From Actinomadura physcomitrii (lineage in GTDB: Bacteria > Actinomycetota > Actinomycetes > Streptosporangiales > Streptosporangiaceae), in contig NZ_WBMS02000032.1 of NCBI RefSeq assembly GCF_008923205.2, positions 1 to 35,273 on the forward strand: a stretch of DNA of 35,273 nucleotides. Direction: 5' to 3'. A model generated the notes under the pieces. It made no database searches. It saw only the letters and a program-made list of their open reading frames with translations, and was not told where the DNA came from. Shown in pieces: positions 8,008 through 15,510 of this stretch. A program made the translations under genes and the position numbers. Positions within the stretch are counted from its first letter, which is position 1; each line of letters begins with the position of its first letter.

Positions 8008-8139
8008 TCAGAGGGACGGGCCGGGCCCGTCGTCGTGCAGCCATTCCCAGGCGATGCGCGCGGCCTCGAGCGCGAAGCGCCCGAGGGCGGCGAAGGCCGC
8101 GATCTGCCGCCAGTTCCAGCGACGGTGGGGCCCGCTCAT
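8008..8139 (-). CDS. 43-residue small protein behind an SOS (LexA) promoter
   Basis: ATG 8139 is preceded by a strong ribosome-binding site (GGAGG at 8149-8153, spacing 9). The frame runs 43 codons to TGA 8010-8008. All but two codons end in G or C, as in the neighbouring real genes. The peptide starts MSGPHRRWNWRQ and ends HDDGPGPSL. Its middle (about residues 12-34) is one alanine-rich helix with Phe16, Phe22, Ile29, Trp31, Trp33 and Leu34, while Arg21, Glu25, Arg28 and Glu32 fall on one face. It is therefore an amphipathic, probably membrane-associated helix without a classical signal peptide. I recognise no family. A perfect LexA box lies about 100 bases upstream on the same strand. Small SOS-induced amphipathic or membrane proteins in other bacteria block division (SidA, YneA) or depolarise the membrane (TisB), so such a role is possible but is inference. 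Confidence 0.72.
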   Translation of the reverse strand: MSGPHRRWNWRQIAAFAALGRFALEAARIAWEWLHDDGPGPSL

Positions 8140-8232
8140 CCAGATCACCCTCCCTCTCCCGCGCCGTCCACGGTGGCGCCACGTCCACCTGCCGGCGCTC
8201 TTCCGCCGTGGAACGTACCCCGGACCATGGCG

Positions 8233-8260
8233 CAGATATCGAACACAAGTTCGAAGTCAG
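8233..8260 (-). promoter_or_regulatory. SOS promoter: perfect LexA box between candidate -35 and -10
   Basis: TCGAACACAAGTTCGA at 8239-8254 matches the actinobacterial LexA consensus TCGAAC-N4-GTTCGA at every position. Read on the minus strand, it exactly fills the 16-base spacer between CTGACT (8260-8255, four of six to TTGACA) and TATCTG (8238-8233). Bound LexA would thus block the polymerase. The only gene it can serve is the 43-codon minus-strand gene starting at 8139; the plus strand leads into the 3' end of a convergent gene. The box match is direct; the -35/-10 assignment is inference. Confidence 0.72.
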
Positions 8261-8292
8261 CTAAAATCCGGCACCGCGCGACGTCCGGCTGG

Positions 8293-9366
8293 TCAGAAGC
8301 CGATTCCGGCCGCGACCGGCCGGTGGTCGCTGCCGGTGGCGGGCAGCACCCACGAACTCTCCGGCTTCACGCCGCGGACCAGGATCTGGTCGATCCGCAC
8401 CATCGGGAACTCCGCGGGCCAGGTGAAGCCGAAACCGTCCCCGGCCGCCTCCTGCGCCGAACGAAGCCGCGAGGTGAGGCCGTCGAACGCGCGGTCGTCC
8501 GTGGCGCCGTTCAGGTCGCCGAGCAGCACGACCCGCTTGTTCGGCTCGGCGGCGATGGCTCTGGCCAGCGCCTGCGCGTTCCGGTCCCGCGAGATCGTCC
8601 AGAAGCCGGTCCTGGGAGTCACTCGCACGGACCCGAGGTGCGCGACGTACACCGCCAGCGGTCCGTGTTGCGTGGCGACCGTGGTGCGCAGCGCCCGGGA
8701 ATAGCTGAGCTTGACGGCGGTCGGCCTCGTCTCCGCCAGCGGCCCGTAGTCCGTCTCGATGTCGACGGGCCGGGTGTCCGACAGGGGCAGCCTGCTCCAC
8801 AGCCCGACCGTGCCCTGCACCACGTGGTACGGATACGCCTTCGCCAGTTCCTTCTCGTACGTGCCCCGGGCCTGCTCGGTCAGCTCCTCCAACGCCAGGA
8901 CGTCCGCCTTGGAAGCGGCCAGGTCACGGGCCGTGCCCGCCGGGTCGGAATTGTCGGCGCCGACGTTGTGGCTGACCACCGTGAGGTCGGCGCCCGGATG
9001 GGACTTGTCGGTGAGCAACCCGCCGAAGAGGTTCAGCCACACCGCCACCGGCAGCAGCAACGCGACCACCGCCGAAGGCGAGCGCCGCCACACCGCCCCG
9101 GCCAGCAGCACCGGGACGAACAGGCCCAGCCATGGCAGGAGGTTCTCCACCAGACTGCCGAGATTCCCGACCCGGTTCGGAATCTGCGCGTGCAGCAGCA
9201 TGAACAGGCCCAGAAACACCGCCAGCGCCGCGAGCACGGGGCCGCGCTTCCAGGGCTCCGGCCGTGAGGCGGCGCGGACCGCCCGCCGGATGCCCGCGCG
9301 CGGGGCTCCGGCGGGGCGGTCCTCGGCGTCGCCCCGTTCGGTCTCCGCCGTGTCCACCTGCGCCAT
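8293..9366 (-). CDS. Membrane-anchored endonuclease/exonuclease/phosphatase (EEP) family protein
   Basis: 357 residues. A charged N-terminus of about 40 residues precedes three close hydrophobic helices (VLAALAVFLGLFMLL, LLPWLGLFVPVLLAG, AVVALLLPVAVWLNLFGGLL). The EEP domain follows with its metal and catalytic motifs: VVSHNVGADN, VLALEEL (metal Glu), VYVAHLGSVR, VVLLGDLNGATDDRAF (Asp-x-Asn), IDQILVRG and the closing SDHRPV. EEP proteins cleave phosphodiester bonds in DNA, lipids or inositol phosphates; with the catalytic domain probably outside, a phospholipid/sphingomyelinase-like or extracellular DNase role is possible. ATG 9366 has GAGGACGG upstream. An in-frame ATG at 9408 lacks such a site. 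The SOS promoter of the 43-codon gene lies just beyond its stop. Confidence 0.87.
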   Translation of the reverse strand: MAQVDTAETERGDAEDRPAGAPRAGIRRAVRAASRPEPWKRGPVLAALAVFLGLFMLLHAQIPNRVGNLGSLVENLLPWLGLFVPVLLAGAVWRRSPSAVVALLLPVAVWLNLFGGLLTDKSHPGADLTVVSHNVGADNSDPAGTARDLAASKADVLALEELTEQARGTYEKELAKAYPYHVVQGTVGLWSRLPLSDTRPVDIETDYGPLAETRPTAVKLSYSRALRTTVATQHGPLAVYVAHLGSVRVTPRTGFWTISRDRNAQALARAIAAEPNKRVVLLGDLNGATDDRAFDGLTSRLRSAQEAAGDGFGFTWPAEFPMVRIDQILVRGVKPESSWVLPATGSDHRPVAAGIGF

Positions 9367-9513
9367 CGACCGTCCTCGCTCACTGCCGTGACCAGGCCGC
9401 CGGCGCATCCGGCGGGCCCCCGTTCCTGCTGCGTGATGACCATCGGCCGAGCATCGAACTCCGCGCCGGCCCCTCGCTTCCTGATGCTACGAACCGCCGC
9501 ATATCGCCGGCGT

Positions 9514-9729
9514 ATCGAAAACGGCCCCGGCATACCGCAGGAGGAGCGCGAAGCGGTGTTCCAGCGCTTCTACCGCCGTGCCGACGCCCGGCGCAGCGAC
9601 CCCGAGGGCACCGGCCTCGGCCTGCCCATCGCCCGCCAGATCGCCCGCGCCCACCACGGCGACCTGCACATCGCCGACCACCCCGGCGGAACCCGGATGC
9701 TCCTCCGCCTGCCCTGCACGTCACCGTAG
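9514..9729 (+). pseudogene. C-terminal fragment of a sensor histidine kinase
   Basis: About 70 residues of a HATPase_c domain remain: IENGPGIPQEER (G1 box, with Glu-Asn where Asp is usual), VFQRFYRR (F-box), GTGLGLPIARQI (G2) and AHHGDLHI, then a normal end RLPCTSP and stop at 9729. Nothing before it belongs to a kinase: HisKA, HAMP and the membrane part are missing, and the upstream frame is unrelated. Without the N-box and phospho-His it cannot signal. It sits between the EEP gene start and a convergent esterase. Confidence 0.75.
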
Positions 9730-9753
9730 CCACGCGCTGACGTCGGGCCGGGG

Positions 9754-11337
9754 TCAGTGGATCCAGAGCCGGCATTTGTGGTCGGTGGCGAACGTGGTGA
9801 ACGGCGCGGTACCCTCCCGGCTCAGCCGCTGCACCTGCGGGGACGAGGCGGTGAAGGCGGGCCAGGAGGGCGTGGTCGGGCCGTTGGGGTCGCCGGTCTT
9901 GGCGAAGGTGGTCCAGTAGGCGATCATCTTGTCGGACAACTGCTGCTGCGCGGTGTCGAGGCCGGGGATCGGCGGGATGCCGTTGAGGCCCTTGAACAGG
10001 TAGAAGATGTCGGCGGAGTGGTAGGCGCCGAGGGGCATCAGGGGGTCGAAGTCGACCATCGGCGGCTTCGGGTCGGCGAACTCGTAGGCGTAGAGCTTCT
10101 GTCCGGGGTTGGCGGCGACGCTCTGGTTCGTGGCGAGGGCGGGGCAGGCGAAGAGGGTGTCGGTGGTCAGCGAGGACACGGCCAGATCGGCGTTGTCGGC
10201 GGATGCCGGCGGGTAGGCGTCCAGGACCTGCTGGGCGGCGTCGTCTCCGGCGCGGAACCGGACCTCGGCCTTGAGATCGTCGGCGGTGGCGTGCCGGAAC
10301 TTGGACAGGTGGTAGTTGAGCGCCGTGAACAGCCGGCCCTCGTCCTTGTTGCTGCCGGAGATGAGGGGCACCTTGTTGTAGTGCCCGGACGCCAGCGCCT
10401 CCAGCGTCGGTTCCTTGATCACGTGGCCGTCGATCACCGGGGTCCAGCTCAGCGGGCTCGGTCCGAAGCTGCCGAACAGTTCGCCTGCGGTGACGGACAG
10501 GTCACCGGCCGGCTTGCCGCGCAGGCAGGCCGGCATCGTGGCGGGGTCGGTGCAGCCGAGCTTCCTGGCGAAGGCCGTGCTCGTCGCGTACGCCGTCGCG
10601 GCCGGGACCGGGCCGAGCGTGGTGCCGCAGGCGCCGCTCTGCGAGATGGCCTTGTGGAACAGGCCCGCCGCGCCTGGGGACTGGAGCTGCATGCAGACGC
10701 TGTTGCCGCCCGCCGACTCACCGAACAGGGTGACGTTGCGGGCGTCGCCGCCGAAGGCGCCGATGTTGTCGCGGACCCAGCGCAGGGCCGCCTGCTGGTC
10801 GAGCAGCCCGTAGTTGCCGGTCGTCCCGGACTCCCCGGCGAGCGCCGGCAGCGCCATGAACCCGAGCGGTCCGAGGCGGTAGTTCACCGTCACGGCGATG
10901 ACCTTGCCCTTGGTGACCAGCGGCGTCGGGTCGTACCCCGAGCCCCATCCCGTCACGTAGGCGCCGCCGGGCAGGTACACCATGACCGGCAGGTTCTTCG
11001 ACTCCGCCTCCGGCGGGGTGTAGACGTTGAGCACCAGGCAGTCCTCGCTGCCCAGACCGATCTGGGGGCAGAGCGAGCCCTCCTTGGTGGCGTCCCGGAC
11101 GCCCTGCCAGGGGGCGGCCGGTTGCGGCGGGCGGAAACGCCGGTCGCCGGTCGGGGGCGCCGCGTAGGGAATCCCCAGGAACAGGCGTTCGTCGGCGTTG
11201 ACCGTCCCTCGCAGGACCCCGTCCTTCACGGTCACCGTGTCACCGGCCGCCTGCGCCGCCGCCCGCGCCGGGAGCGCCGCGGCTCCGGCCAGTGCCGTCG
11301 CGGACAGGATGGCGAGCAGAATCCGACCGAACCGCAT
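9754..11337 (-). CDS. Secreted type-B carboxylesterase/lipase
   Basis: 527 residues, the typical length for the alpha/beta-hydrolase COesterase family. The signal peptide is residues 1 to about 28 (MRFGRILLAILSATALAG, then ARAAAQ). The nucleophile elbow is GESAGG (Ser about 208). The acid is in SGSNKDEGR, and the His is in LGAYHSADIFYLF. The family signatures EDCLVLNVYTP and GNYGLLDQQAALRWVRDNI are present. It should hydrolyse esters outside the cell. ATG 11337 sits four bases after GGAGG; the GTG at 11340 is too close to it. The gene is divergent from the oxygenase-tetR pair, whose inverted-repeat operator lies about 200 bases upstream and could control both. Confidence 0.9.
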   Translation of the reverse strand: MRFGRILLAILSATALAGAAALPARAAAQAAGDTVTVKDGVLRGTVNADERLFLGIPYAAPPTGDRRFRPPQPAAPWQGVRDATKEGSLCPQIGLGSEDCLVLNVYTPPEAESKNLPVMVYLPGGAYVTGWGSGYDPTPLVTKGKVIAVTVNYRLGPLGFMALPALAGESGTTGNYGLLDQQAALRWVRDNIGAFGGDARNVTLFGESAGGNSVCMQLQSPGAAGLFHKAISQSGACGTTLGPVPAATAYATSTAFARKLGCTDPATMPACLRGKPAGDLSVTAGELFGSFGPSPLSWTPVIDGHVIKEPTLEALASGHYNKVPLISGSNKDEGRLFTALNYHLSKFRHATADDLKAEVRFRAGDDAAQQVLDAYPPASADNADLAVSSLTTDTLFACPALATNQSVAANPGQKLYAYEFADPKPPMVDFDPLMPLGAYHSADIFYLFKGLNGIPPIPGLDTAQQQLSDKMIAYWTTFAKTGDPNGPTTPSWPAFTASSPQVQRLSREGTAPFTTFATDHKCRLWIH

Positions 11338-11536
11338 CACGCCTCCAAAAGAGCGACATTCTCCGATGATGCGAGCATGACTCTCAGATGTGGATGGTAT
11401 GCGTGCCAGGAACCGTTGCGCTTGGTGCGGATGCGACAGTTCTCCGGCGCCTGGTTGTCACACGGCGGTGGTGGAGGGGGCGTCCCGGCTGGTAGGCGGC
11501 CTTCGCAAGGCCGAAACGTCCCGGACCTCGCTTTAG

Positions 11537-11568
11537 AGTGGTACAGATGAGATAGTGCCTGTACCACT
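11537..11568. promoter_or_regulatory. Perfect 10+10-bp inverted repeat, likely TetR operator
   Basis: AGTGGTACAG (11537-11546) and its exact complement CTGTACCACT (11559-11568) flank a 12-base spacer, so the half-sites are two helical turns apart. It lies 26 bases upstream of the oxygenase start, where the core promoter should be, in the gap shared with the divergent esterase. The TetR regulator in the same operon is the obvious candidate binder. Confidence 0.65.
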
Positions 11569-11594
11569 AGTCCACCGAGGTGAGGTGACGCGGC

Positions 11595-12530
11595 GTGGGG
11601 TTGCGCGAGCGGATCGTCGAGGCCGTCGAGGAGATCAGCGGACGCCACGATCAGCAGGGGCTGTACGGCGGCCCGGCGGGCGATCCGGGACTGACCGGAC
11701 CGGGCAGCGTTTCGTGGGAGGTGAACGGGGATCTGGGCGCGGTGGCGGCGGCCGGGACGGCGGCGATCGTGCTCGAGATCCTGCACCCGTCGGTGATCGC
11801 GGGAGTGGAGGAGCACTCCTCCTACCGCGAGGATCCGTTCCGGCGGGCGCGGAGCACGATGGGATACGTCCTCGGCACGACGTTCGGGAACACCGAGGCG
11901 GCGACGCGGCTGATCGGTACGGTCAAAAAGATCCACGGGCAGGTGACGGGCGCCCGTCCGGACGGTGTCGCCTACCGGGCCCTGGACCCGGAGCTGATCG
12001 CCTGGGTGCACACCTGCATCCCCTGGATGATCATGACGGCGTTCGAGCGGTTCAACCGCGCGCTGTCGCCGGCGGAGCGGAACCGCTACCTGGCCGAGCA
12101 GGCGGTCATCGGCCGCATGGCCGGCGCCGACACCGTCCCGGTCACCACGGCCGAGCTGGCGGAGTTCGTGGCGGCCGTACGGCCCCGGCTGGCGGTGACC
12201 GAGCAGACCCGGGACTTCCTCGAATTCCTGCAGACCGTGCCGTCCGATGGACGACCGTCCTGGCCGGTCGGTGCGGCGGTGCACCGCCTCACCACGGCGC
12301 AGGCCCACTTCAATGTGCGGGCCGGAATGAGCCTCGCACCGCCGTGGGCGCGGCGCCTGACCGGGCTCGACCTCTCGCCGGCGATGCGGAGCCTGGCGGC
12401 GATGCCGTACCTGGGCGCCAACGCGCGGATGATCCGGTGGGCCTTCGACGTGCCGCCGCATGTGGCGATGGCCCGAAGGCGCGCGCTCGGCGCCGGGCGC
12501 GGCGCGGTGGCGGTCGCGGCCGATGGCTGA
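11595..12530 (+). CDS. Oxygenase MpaB family protein (DUF2236)
   Basis: 311 residues, all helical. The DUF2236 features are LEILHPSVIAGVEEHSSYREDPFRRARSTM-like text near residues 60-90, WVHTCIPWMIMTAFERF in the middle and HFNVRAGM towards the end. Relatives (fungal MpaB, latex-clearing protein Lcp) are heme enzymes that cleave C=C bonds; the conserved histidines of the HPSV and WVHT segments fit that. The substrate is unknown. The GTG start at 11595 is set by GAGGTGACGCGGC. The stop overlaps the ATG of the following tetR gene by 8 bases, so the regulator is co-translated and probably represses the whole unit through the repeat at 11537-11568. Confidence 0.85.
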   Translation: MGLRERIVEAVEEISGRHDQQGLYGGPAGDPGLTGPGSVSWEVNGDLGAVAAAGTAAIVLEILHPSVIAGVEEHSSYREDPFRRARSTMGYVLGTTFGNTEAATRLIGTVKKIHGQVTGARPDGVAYRALDPELIAWVHTCIPWMIMTAFERFNRALSPAERNRYLAEQAVIGRMAGADTVPVTTAELAEFVAAVRPRLAVTEQTRDFLEFLQTVPSDGRPSWPVGAAVHRLTTAQAHFNVRAGMSLAPPWARRLTGLDLSPAMRSLAAMPYLGANARMIRWAFDVPPHVAMARRRALGAGRGAVAVAADG

Positions 12531-13164
12531 TCCGCAGCTGGCCGCGCTGGTGAGCCGGGCGGTCACGGCACAGGCGCAGGAGTCGGACGCCAACCGGGAG
12601 CGCATCCTGGACGCCGCGCTCGCGGAGGCGGCGGCCGTCGGGGTGGACCGGCTGACCGTCGAGGACGTGGTCAGGCGCAGCAAGCTCGGCCGCATGACGG
12701 TGTACCGGCGCTTCCCCCGCCGCGAGGACATGCTGAACGCCCTGGTCACGCGCGAGGTCCAGCGGTTCCTCGCGGCGGTGGCCGCCGGCATCGACCGGGC
12801 CGCCGGGCGCCGCGAGGGCGTCGCGGAGGGCTTCGTCGCGGCGGTCACGTTCGCGCGGCGGCATCCGCTGCTGCGCCGGGCGAGCCAGACCGACCCCGGA
12901 TCGGTCTTCGAGGCGCTCGCCGTCGACGACTCCCGGATCCTGTCCATGGGGGCCGCCTTCATCGCGCGCGAGATCCACGGCGACGAGCCCGGCGGCCCCT
13001 CCCAGCAGGTCCGGTGGGTCGCGGAGGTCTTCGCCCGCCTCTTCGCGACGTATCTGGCGATCCCGCCGGCCGACCCCGACCCGGAGGACGACACCGAGCT
13101 GCGCCGATTCGCCCGGGAGGTCCTCACCCCGATGGTGGAGCGAGCGGTGACACCGCCCGCGTGA
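12523..13164 (+). CDS. TetR-family transcriptional regulator
   Basis: 213 residues. The N-terminal HTH is at about 22-70 (ANRERILDAALAEAAAVG, then LTVEDVVRRSKLGRMTVYRRFPRREDML). The C-terminal ligand-binding helical domain includes FVAAVTFARRHPLL. The start overlaps the end of the oxygenase gene by 8 bases. A role as autorepressor of the oxygenase operon, relieved by the oxygenase substrate, is inferred from this arrangement and from the inverted repeat in front of the operon. The 13165-13288 gap after it is AT-richer than its surroundings and shows no gene. Confidence 0.9.
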   Translation: MADPQLAALVSRAVTAQAQESDANRERILDAALAEAAAVGVDRLTVEDVVRRSKLGRMTVYRRFPRREDMLNALVTREVQRFLAAVAAGIDRAAGRREGVAEGFVAAVTFARRHPLLRRASQTDPGSVFEALAVDDSRILSMGAAFIAREIHGDEPGGPSQQVRWVAEVFARLFATYLAIPPADPDPEDDTELRRFAREVLTPMVERAVTPPA

Positions 13165-13288
13165 AGCCGCAATTTTCCGGCAGTCCGACAATGAACCCAA
13201 CACCGGAATGTAAATCACTTCGCGCAGCAATTCGCGTCGAAAAAGCTAAAACGGCTTGAGGCGCCCGGGTACGGTGACGGCCCCGCGA

Positions 13289-14530
13289 TCACCAGCCGGG
13301 GATTGTGCGCTTCTGGCTCAGCAGCCAGAAGCGCAGCGCCAGCAGCAGCTCGAACCGCCGTGCGGGGTCGGCCAGGTCGACGCCGACGAGCGCCTCGATC
13401 TGCCGCATCCGGTAGCGGACGGTCTGCGGATGGACGGTGAGCTGCTCGGCGACGTCCACCAGCGACGAGCCGGCGCTCAACCACGTCAGCAGGGTCTCCG
13501 ACAGCCGGAGGCGCCGCTCGGGCGGCAGATCGGAGAACACCGCGAGCGCCTTGTCGGTCAGGATCCGCATGCAGTCCTCGTCACCGGCGAGGAGCAGCGT
13601 GGGGAGGTGGTCGTCGCAGCGGACGGCCCCGGCCTCGGGCGAGAGCATGCCCTCCCGGACCATGACGAGGGCACGGCGGGCCAGCCGCAACGAGACCGGC
13701 GCGTCGCCGAGGCACACGGACGGGCCGATCGCGTACGTGGCCCCGGCCAGGCTCTGGCCGAGCATCGTTTCGCGGCCGGGCAGTTCGGGCGCGGGGAGGA
13801 GCAGGAAGGGGTCGGGCCGGTCGAAGTCGGTGAGCACGTCGGGGGTGAGCCCGATCGGAGCGCGGCCCCGCCGGTCGGCGCCGTCGCCGACCGCGACGCA
13901 CGCGACCCGTTCCGGGACGCGCCATCGGGCCTGCCTGGCCAGGTCGGCGACGCTGTCGGTGGCCGGGGCCACCTCCTGGACGAGCAACTGCAGCAGCCTT
14001 CGCCTGTGCTGGCCGAGGAGGTTCGCGGGTTCCCCCCGCAGCCGCTCGTAGATGTCCGCCGACGTCGCCGACATCTGCTCCAGCCGGTCCAGGAGTATCT
14101 TCACCAGCAGGTACATCTGGTCCGGGGGGACGCCGGCCTCCCGTCCGGCGGCCGCCAGCCTGTTCCAGACGATCCGCGCCCCGGCCTGGTAGACGGCCAG
14201 GACGCCGTCGATCTCGACCCCCTCGAGGAACGCCCGCGTCACGAACGCCTCGTGCTGCCGCCGGGCCGAGCCGGCGACGGCGGGATCGCTGGCGGCGGCG
14301 CCCTCGATGAGCACCTCGAAGAACTCGATGAACCCCAGCCTGCAGCGCTCGCCGGCCTCCCCCTCGAACAGGAACCGCAGCTCAGGGACCTGCTGCCGGA
14401 CGCCTTCGACCACCTCCGTCGCCAGTGAATCCAGCTCGGGGCCGACGATATCGGCCATCAGCGACCGCGGCAGATCCGTGGGCCAGCCGTGCGCCGGAGA
14501 AGAACCTGAATCTGCGCTGTGCACTCGCAT
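13289..14530 (-). CDS. PucR/CdaR-type transcriptional regulator
   Basis: 413 residues. There is a helical N-terminal sensor region (RsbT co-antagonist-like, about 1-160) and a GGDEF-like middle region (DGADRRGRAPIG, then ATYAIGPSVCLGDAPVSLRLARRAL). The C-terminal PucR HTH has the family text LRLSETLLTWLSAGSSLVDVAEQLTVHPQTVRYRMRQIEALVGVDL, spread over about residues 335-385. ATG 14530 is chosen because GGTGGAG lies 8 bases upstream; a GTG at 14539 would overlap that site. PucR-type proteins usually activate nearby catabolic genes in response to the substrate. The neighbouring CoA-transferase operon is a plausible target. Confidence 0.88.
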   Translation of the reverse strand: MRVHSADSGSSPAHGWPTDLPRSLMADIVGPELDSLATEVVEGVRQQVPELRFLFEGEAGERCRLGFIEFFEVLIEGAAASDPAVAGSARRQHEAFVTRAFLEGVEIDGVLAVYQAGARIVWNRLAAAGREAGVPPDQMYLLVKILLDRLEQMSATSADIYERLRGEPANLLGQHRRRLLQLLVQEVAPATDSVADLARQARWRVPERVACVAVGDGADRRGRAPIGLTPDVLTDFDRPDPFLLLPAPELPGRETMLGQSLAGATYAIGPSVCLGDAPVSLRLARRALVMVREGMLSPEAGAVRCDDHLPTLLLAGDEDCMRILTDKALAVFSDLPPERRLRLSETLLTWLSAGSSLVDVAEQLTVHPQTVRYRMRQIEALVGVDLADPARRFELLLALRFWLLSQKRTIPGW

Positions 14531-14685
14531 AGCATGCACTCCACCAGGAGACGAGAAAAGGCCGGGATGAGGTGGCAGACCTCAGGCGGCGACGAGCGAG
14601 GCCGAGGTCGTCCGCGCACGCGCTGGCAGAAAAATACTCCTGGCGTCACGGCGGCGCAGCATTGGCAAGAAGCCCGAATCACGTT

Positions 14686-14708
14686 CTGTATTACAGGACG
14701 ATTCGTCC
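14686..14708. promoter_or_regulatory. Two abutting perfect palindromes
   Basis: CTGTATTACAG (14686-14696) and GGACGATTCGTCC (14696-14708) are both perfect around a central T and share one G. They sit about 160 bases upstream of the pucR start in an AT-richer patch. An operator is the simplest reading. Nothing else recognisable lies in 14540-14789 apart from short non-coding frames. Confidence 0.35.
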
Positions 14709-14789
14709 AATGAGCCGCCCCGGGGACTCGGGCTCGCCATCGGCGGCCGGCACGGCCGTCCGGCTCGGGCAGCGGTGACCGCTTAGGCC

Positions 14790-15112
14790 GTGGTGTACGA
14801 GTTCGTGCGAGTGGAGTGGCGTCCGGGGGTCATCTTCCTCATCGACCCCGTCTGCCTCACTCCGCCGCGCGACCGCGAATGGCGTCCGGCCCGGCACGCC
14901 GACGGGATCCAGCGCAGGAACCAGGCCAATCTGCTGAACGCGTGCATCAACCTGATCCCGCCGGACAGGCAGGGAGAGGTCCCGTTCGCGATCGCGGTGT
15001 CCAAGGCCGACCTCGTCTCGGAGTACCTGACGTATCGGCCGGGCGTCGACCAGGACCGCGAGGTCAGGGCCCTGCTGGAGATGTGCGACGCGCACGGCGT
15101 GCAGCCGCGCCA
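14790..15112 (+). pseudogene. Fragment resembling an actinobacterial GTPase (TRAFAC/double-GTPase type)
   Basis: The frame carries GVIFLIDPVCL, a long helical stretch, then VPFAIAVSKADLVSEYL and VRALLEMCDAHGV. The V-SKAD segment looks like a G4 motif ([NT]KxD) after the usual beta-strand. The P-loop and G2/G3 would lie upstream and are missing. Downstream the frame enters sequence that belongs, on the other strand, to an alpha/beta hydrolase start. So it is a piece cut at both ends. The family call rests on motif appearance only. Confidence 0.4.
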
Positions 15113-15170
15113 CGTCCCGGTAGCACCACCCGCCGTGTCCGCCACCGTGGACCAGAACGAACGCCGACAT
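15100..15170 (-). pseudogene. N-terminal fragment of an alpha/beta hydrolase
   Basis: From ATG 15170 the minus strand reads MSAFVLVHGGGHGGWCYRDVARL, the first strand and HGGxxGGW oxyanion motif of the salicylate/HNL-esterase-like hydrolases. After about 23 residues the similarity ends where the GTPase-like fragment of the opposite strand begins. No nucleophile elbow or catalytic His follows. It is a remnant or assembly join. Confidence 0.6.
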
Positions 15171-15219
15171 CGACTCGGCCGGGATCAACGTTGCTTCCCC
15201 GGGACGCCCTCGGCGTGAC

Positions 15220-15510
15220 TCACCCGGGTCCGGAGGACTCGAGGTAGTGCAGCGCGAGTGCTTCCACCTGCACGTCCATATAGGGAAAGGCGGGCAGCCG
15301 GGACAGGTGCTCGTGGAGCTCCGTTGCGTCCGCCGCCTGCCAGACGCCGACGTTGGCCGTCGTGCCGGGCAACCGCCAGATACGGGTGATCAATCCGGCT
15401 TCCCGGTACCCCGTGGCGACGTCGGCTTCCGCTGCGAGCACCTCTCTCCACCGGTCATCGTCGAACGAAGCGGGCCGCGTGACCGCGATCCTGACGAGGA
15501 ACTCAGGCAC
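15220..15510 (-). CDS. Muconolactone delta-isomerase-like protein
   Basis: 96 residues, the length of the family (MIase, PF02426). It starts MPEFLVRIAVTRP, has the central DVATGYREAGLITRIWRLPG and ends in PFPYMDVQVEAL-type text (SRLPAFPYMDVQVEAL). It forms a small ferredoxin-like barrel; true MIase isomerises muconolactone in the beta-ketoadipate pathway, but many family members have other roles. The start is GTG 15510 with GGGGAGGCGCA upstream. It overlaps the CoA-transferase stop by 8 bases and is the last gene of that operon. No catechol-branch partner genes are in view, so a different lactone or dienol substrate is likely. Confidence 0.78.
   Translation of the reverse strand: MPEFLVRIAVTRPASFDDDRWREVLAAEADVATGYREAGLITRIWRLPGTTANVGVWQAADATELHEHLSRLPAFPYMDVQVEALALHYLESSGPG

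Noticed and set aside
8145..8228. 27-codon minus-strand frame as a leader peptide before the 43-codon gene
   Set aside because: Its ATG falls at or before the predicted transcription start and has no ribosome-binding site, so translation is unlikely.
7907..8248. 113-codon minus-strand frame over the SOS region
   Set aside because: Its composition is random Arg/Ala text; the 43-codon frame in the same region has a proper ribosome-binding site and coding-like third positions.
9757..11550. Open plus-strand frame of 597 codons over the esterase gene
   Set aside because: Valine/glycine/arginine-rich shadow; the minus strand encodes a full carboxylesterase with signal peptide and catalytic triad.
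13256..14428. Plus-strand frame of 390 codons over pucR
   Set aside because: No domain, biased composition, antisense to an intact PucR regulator.
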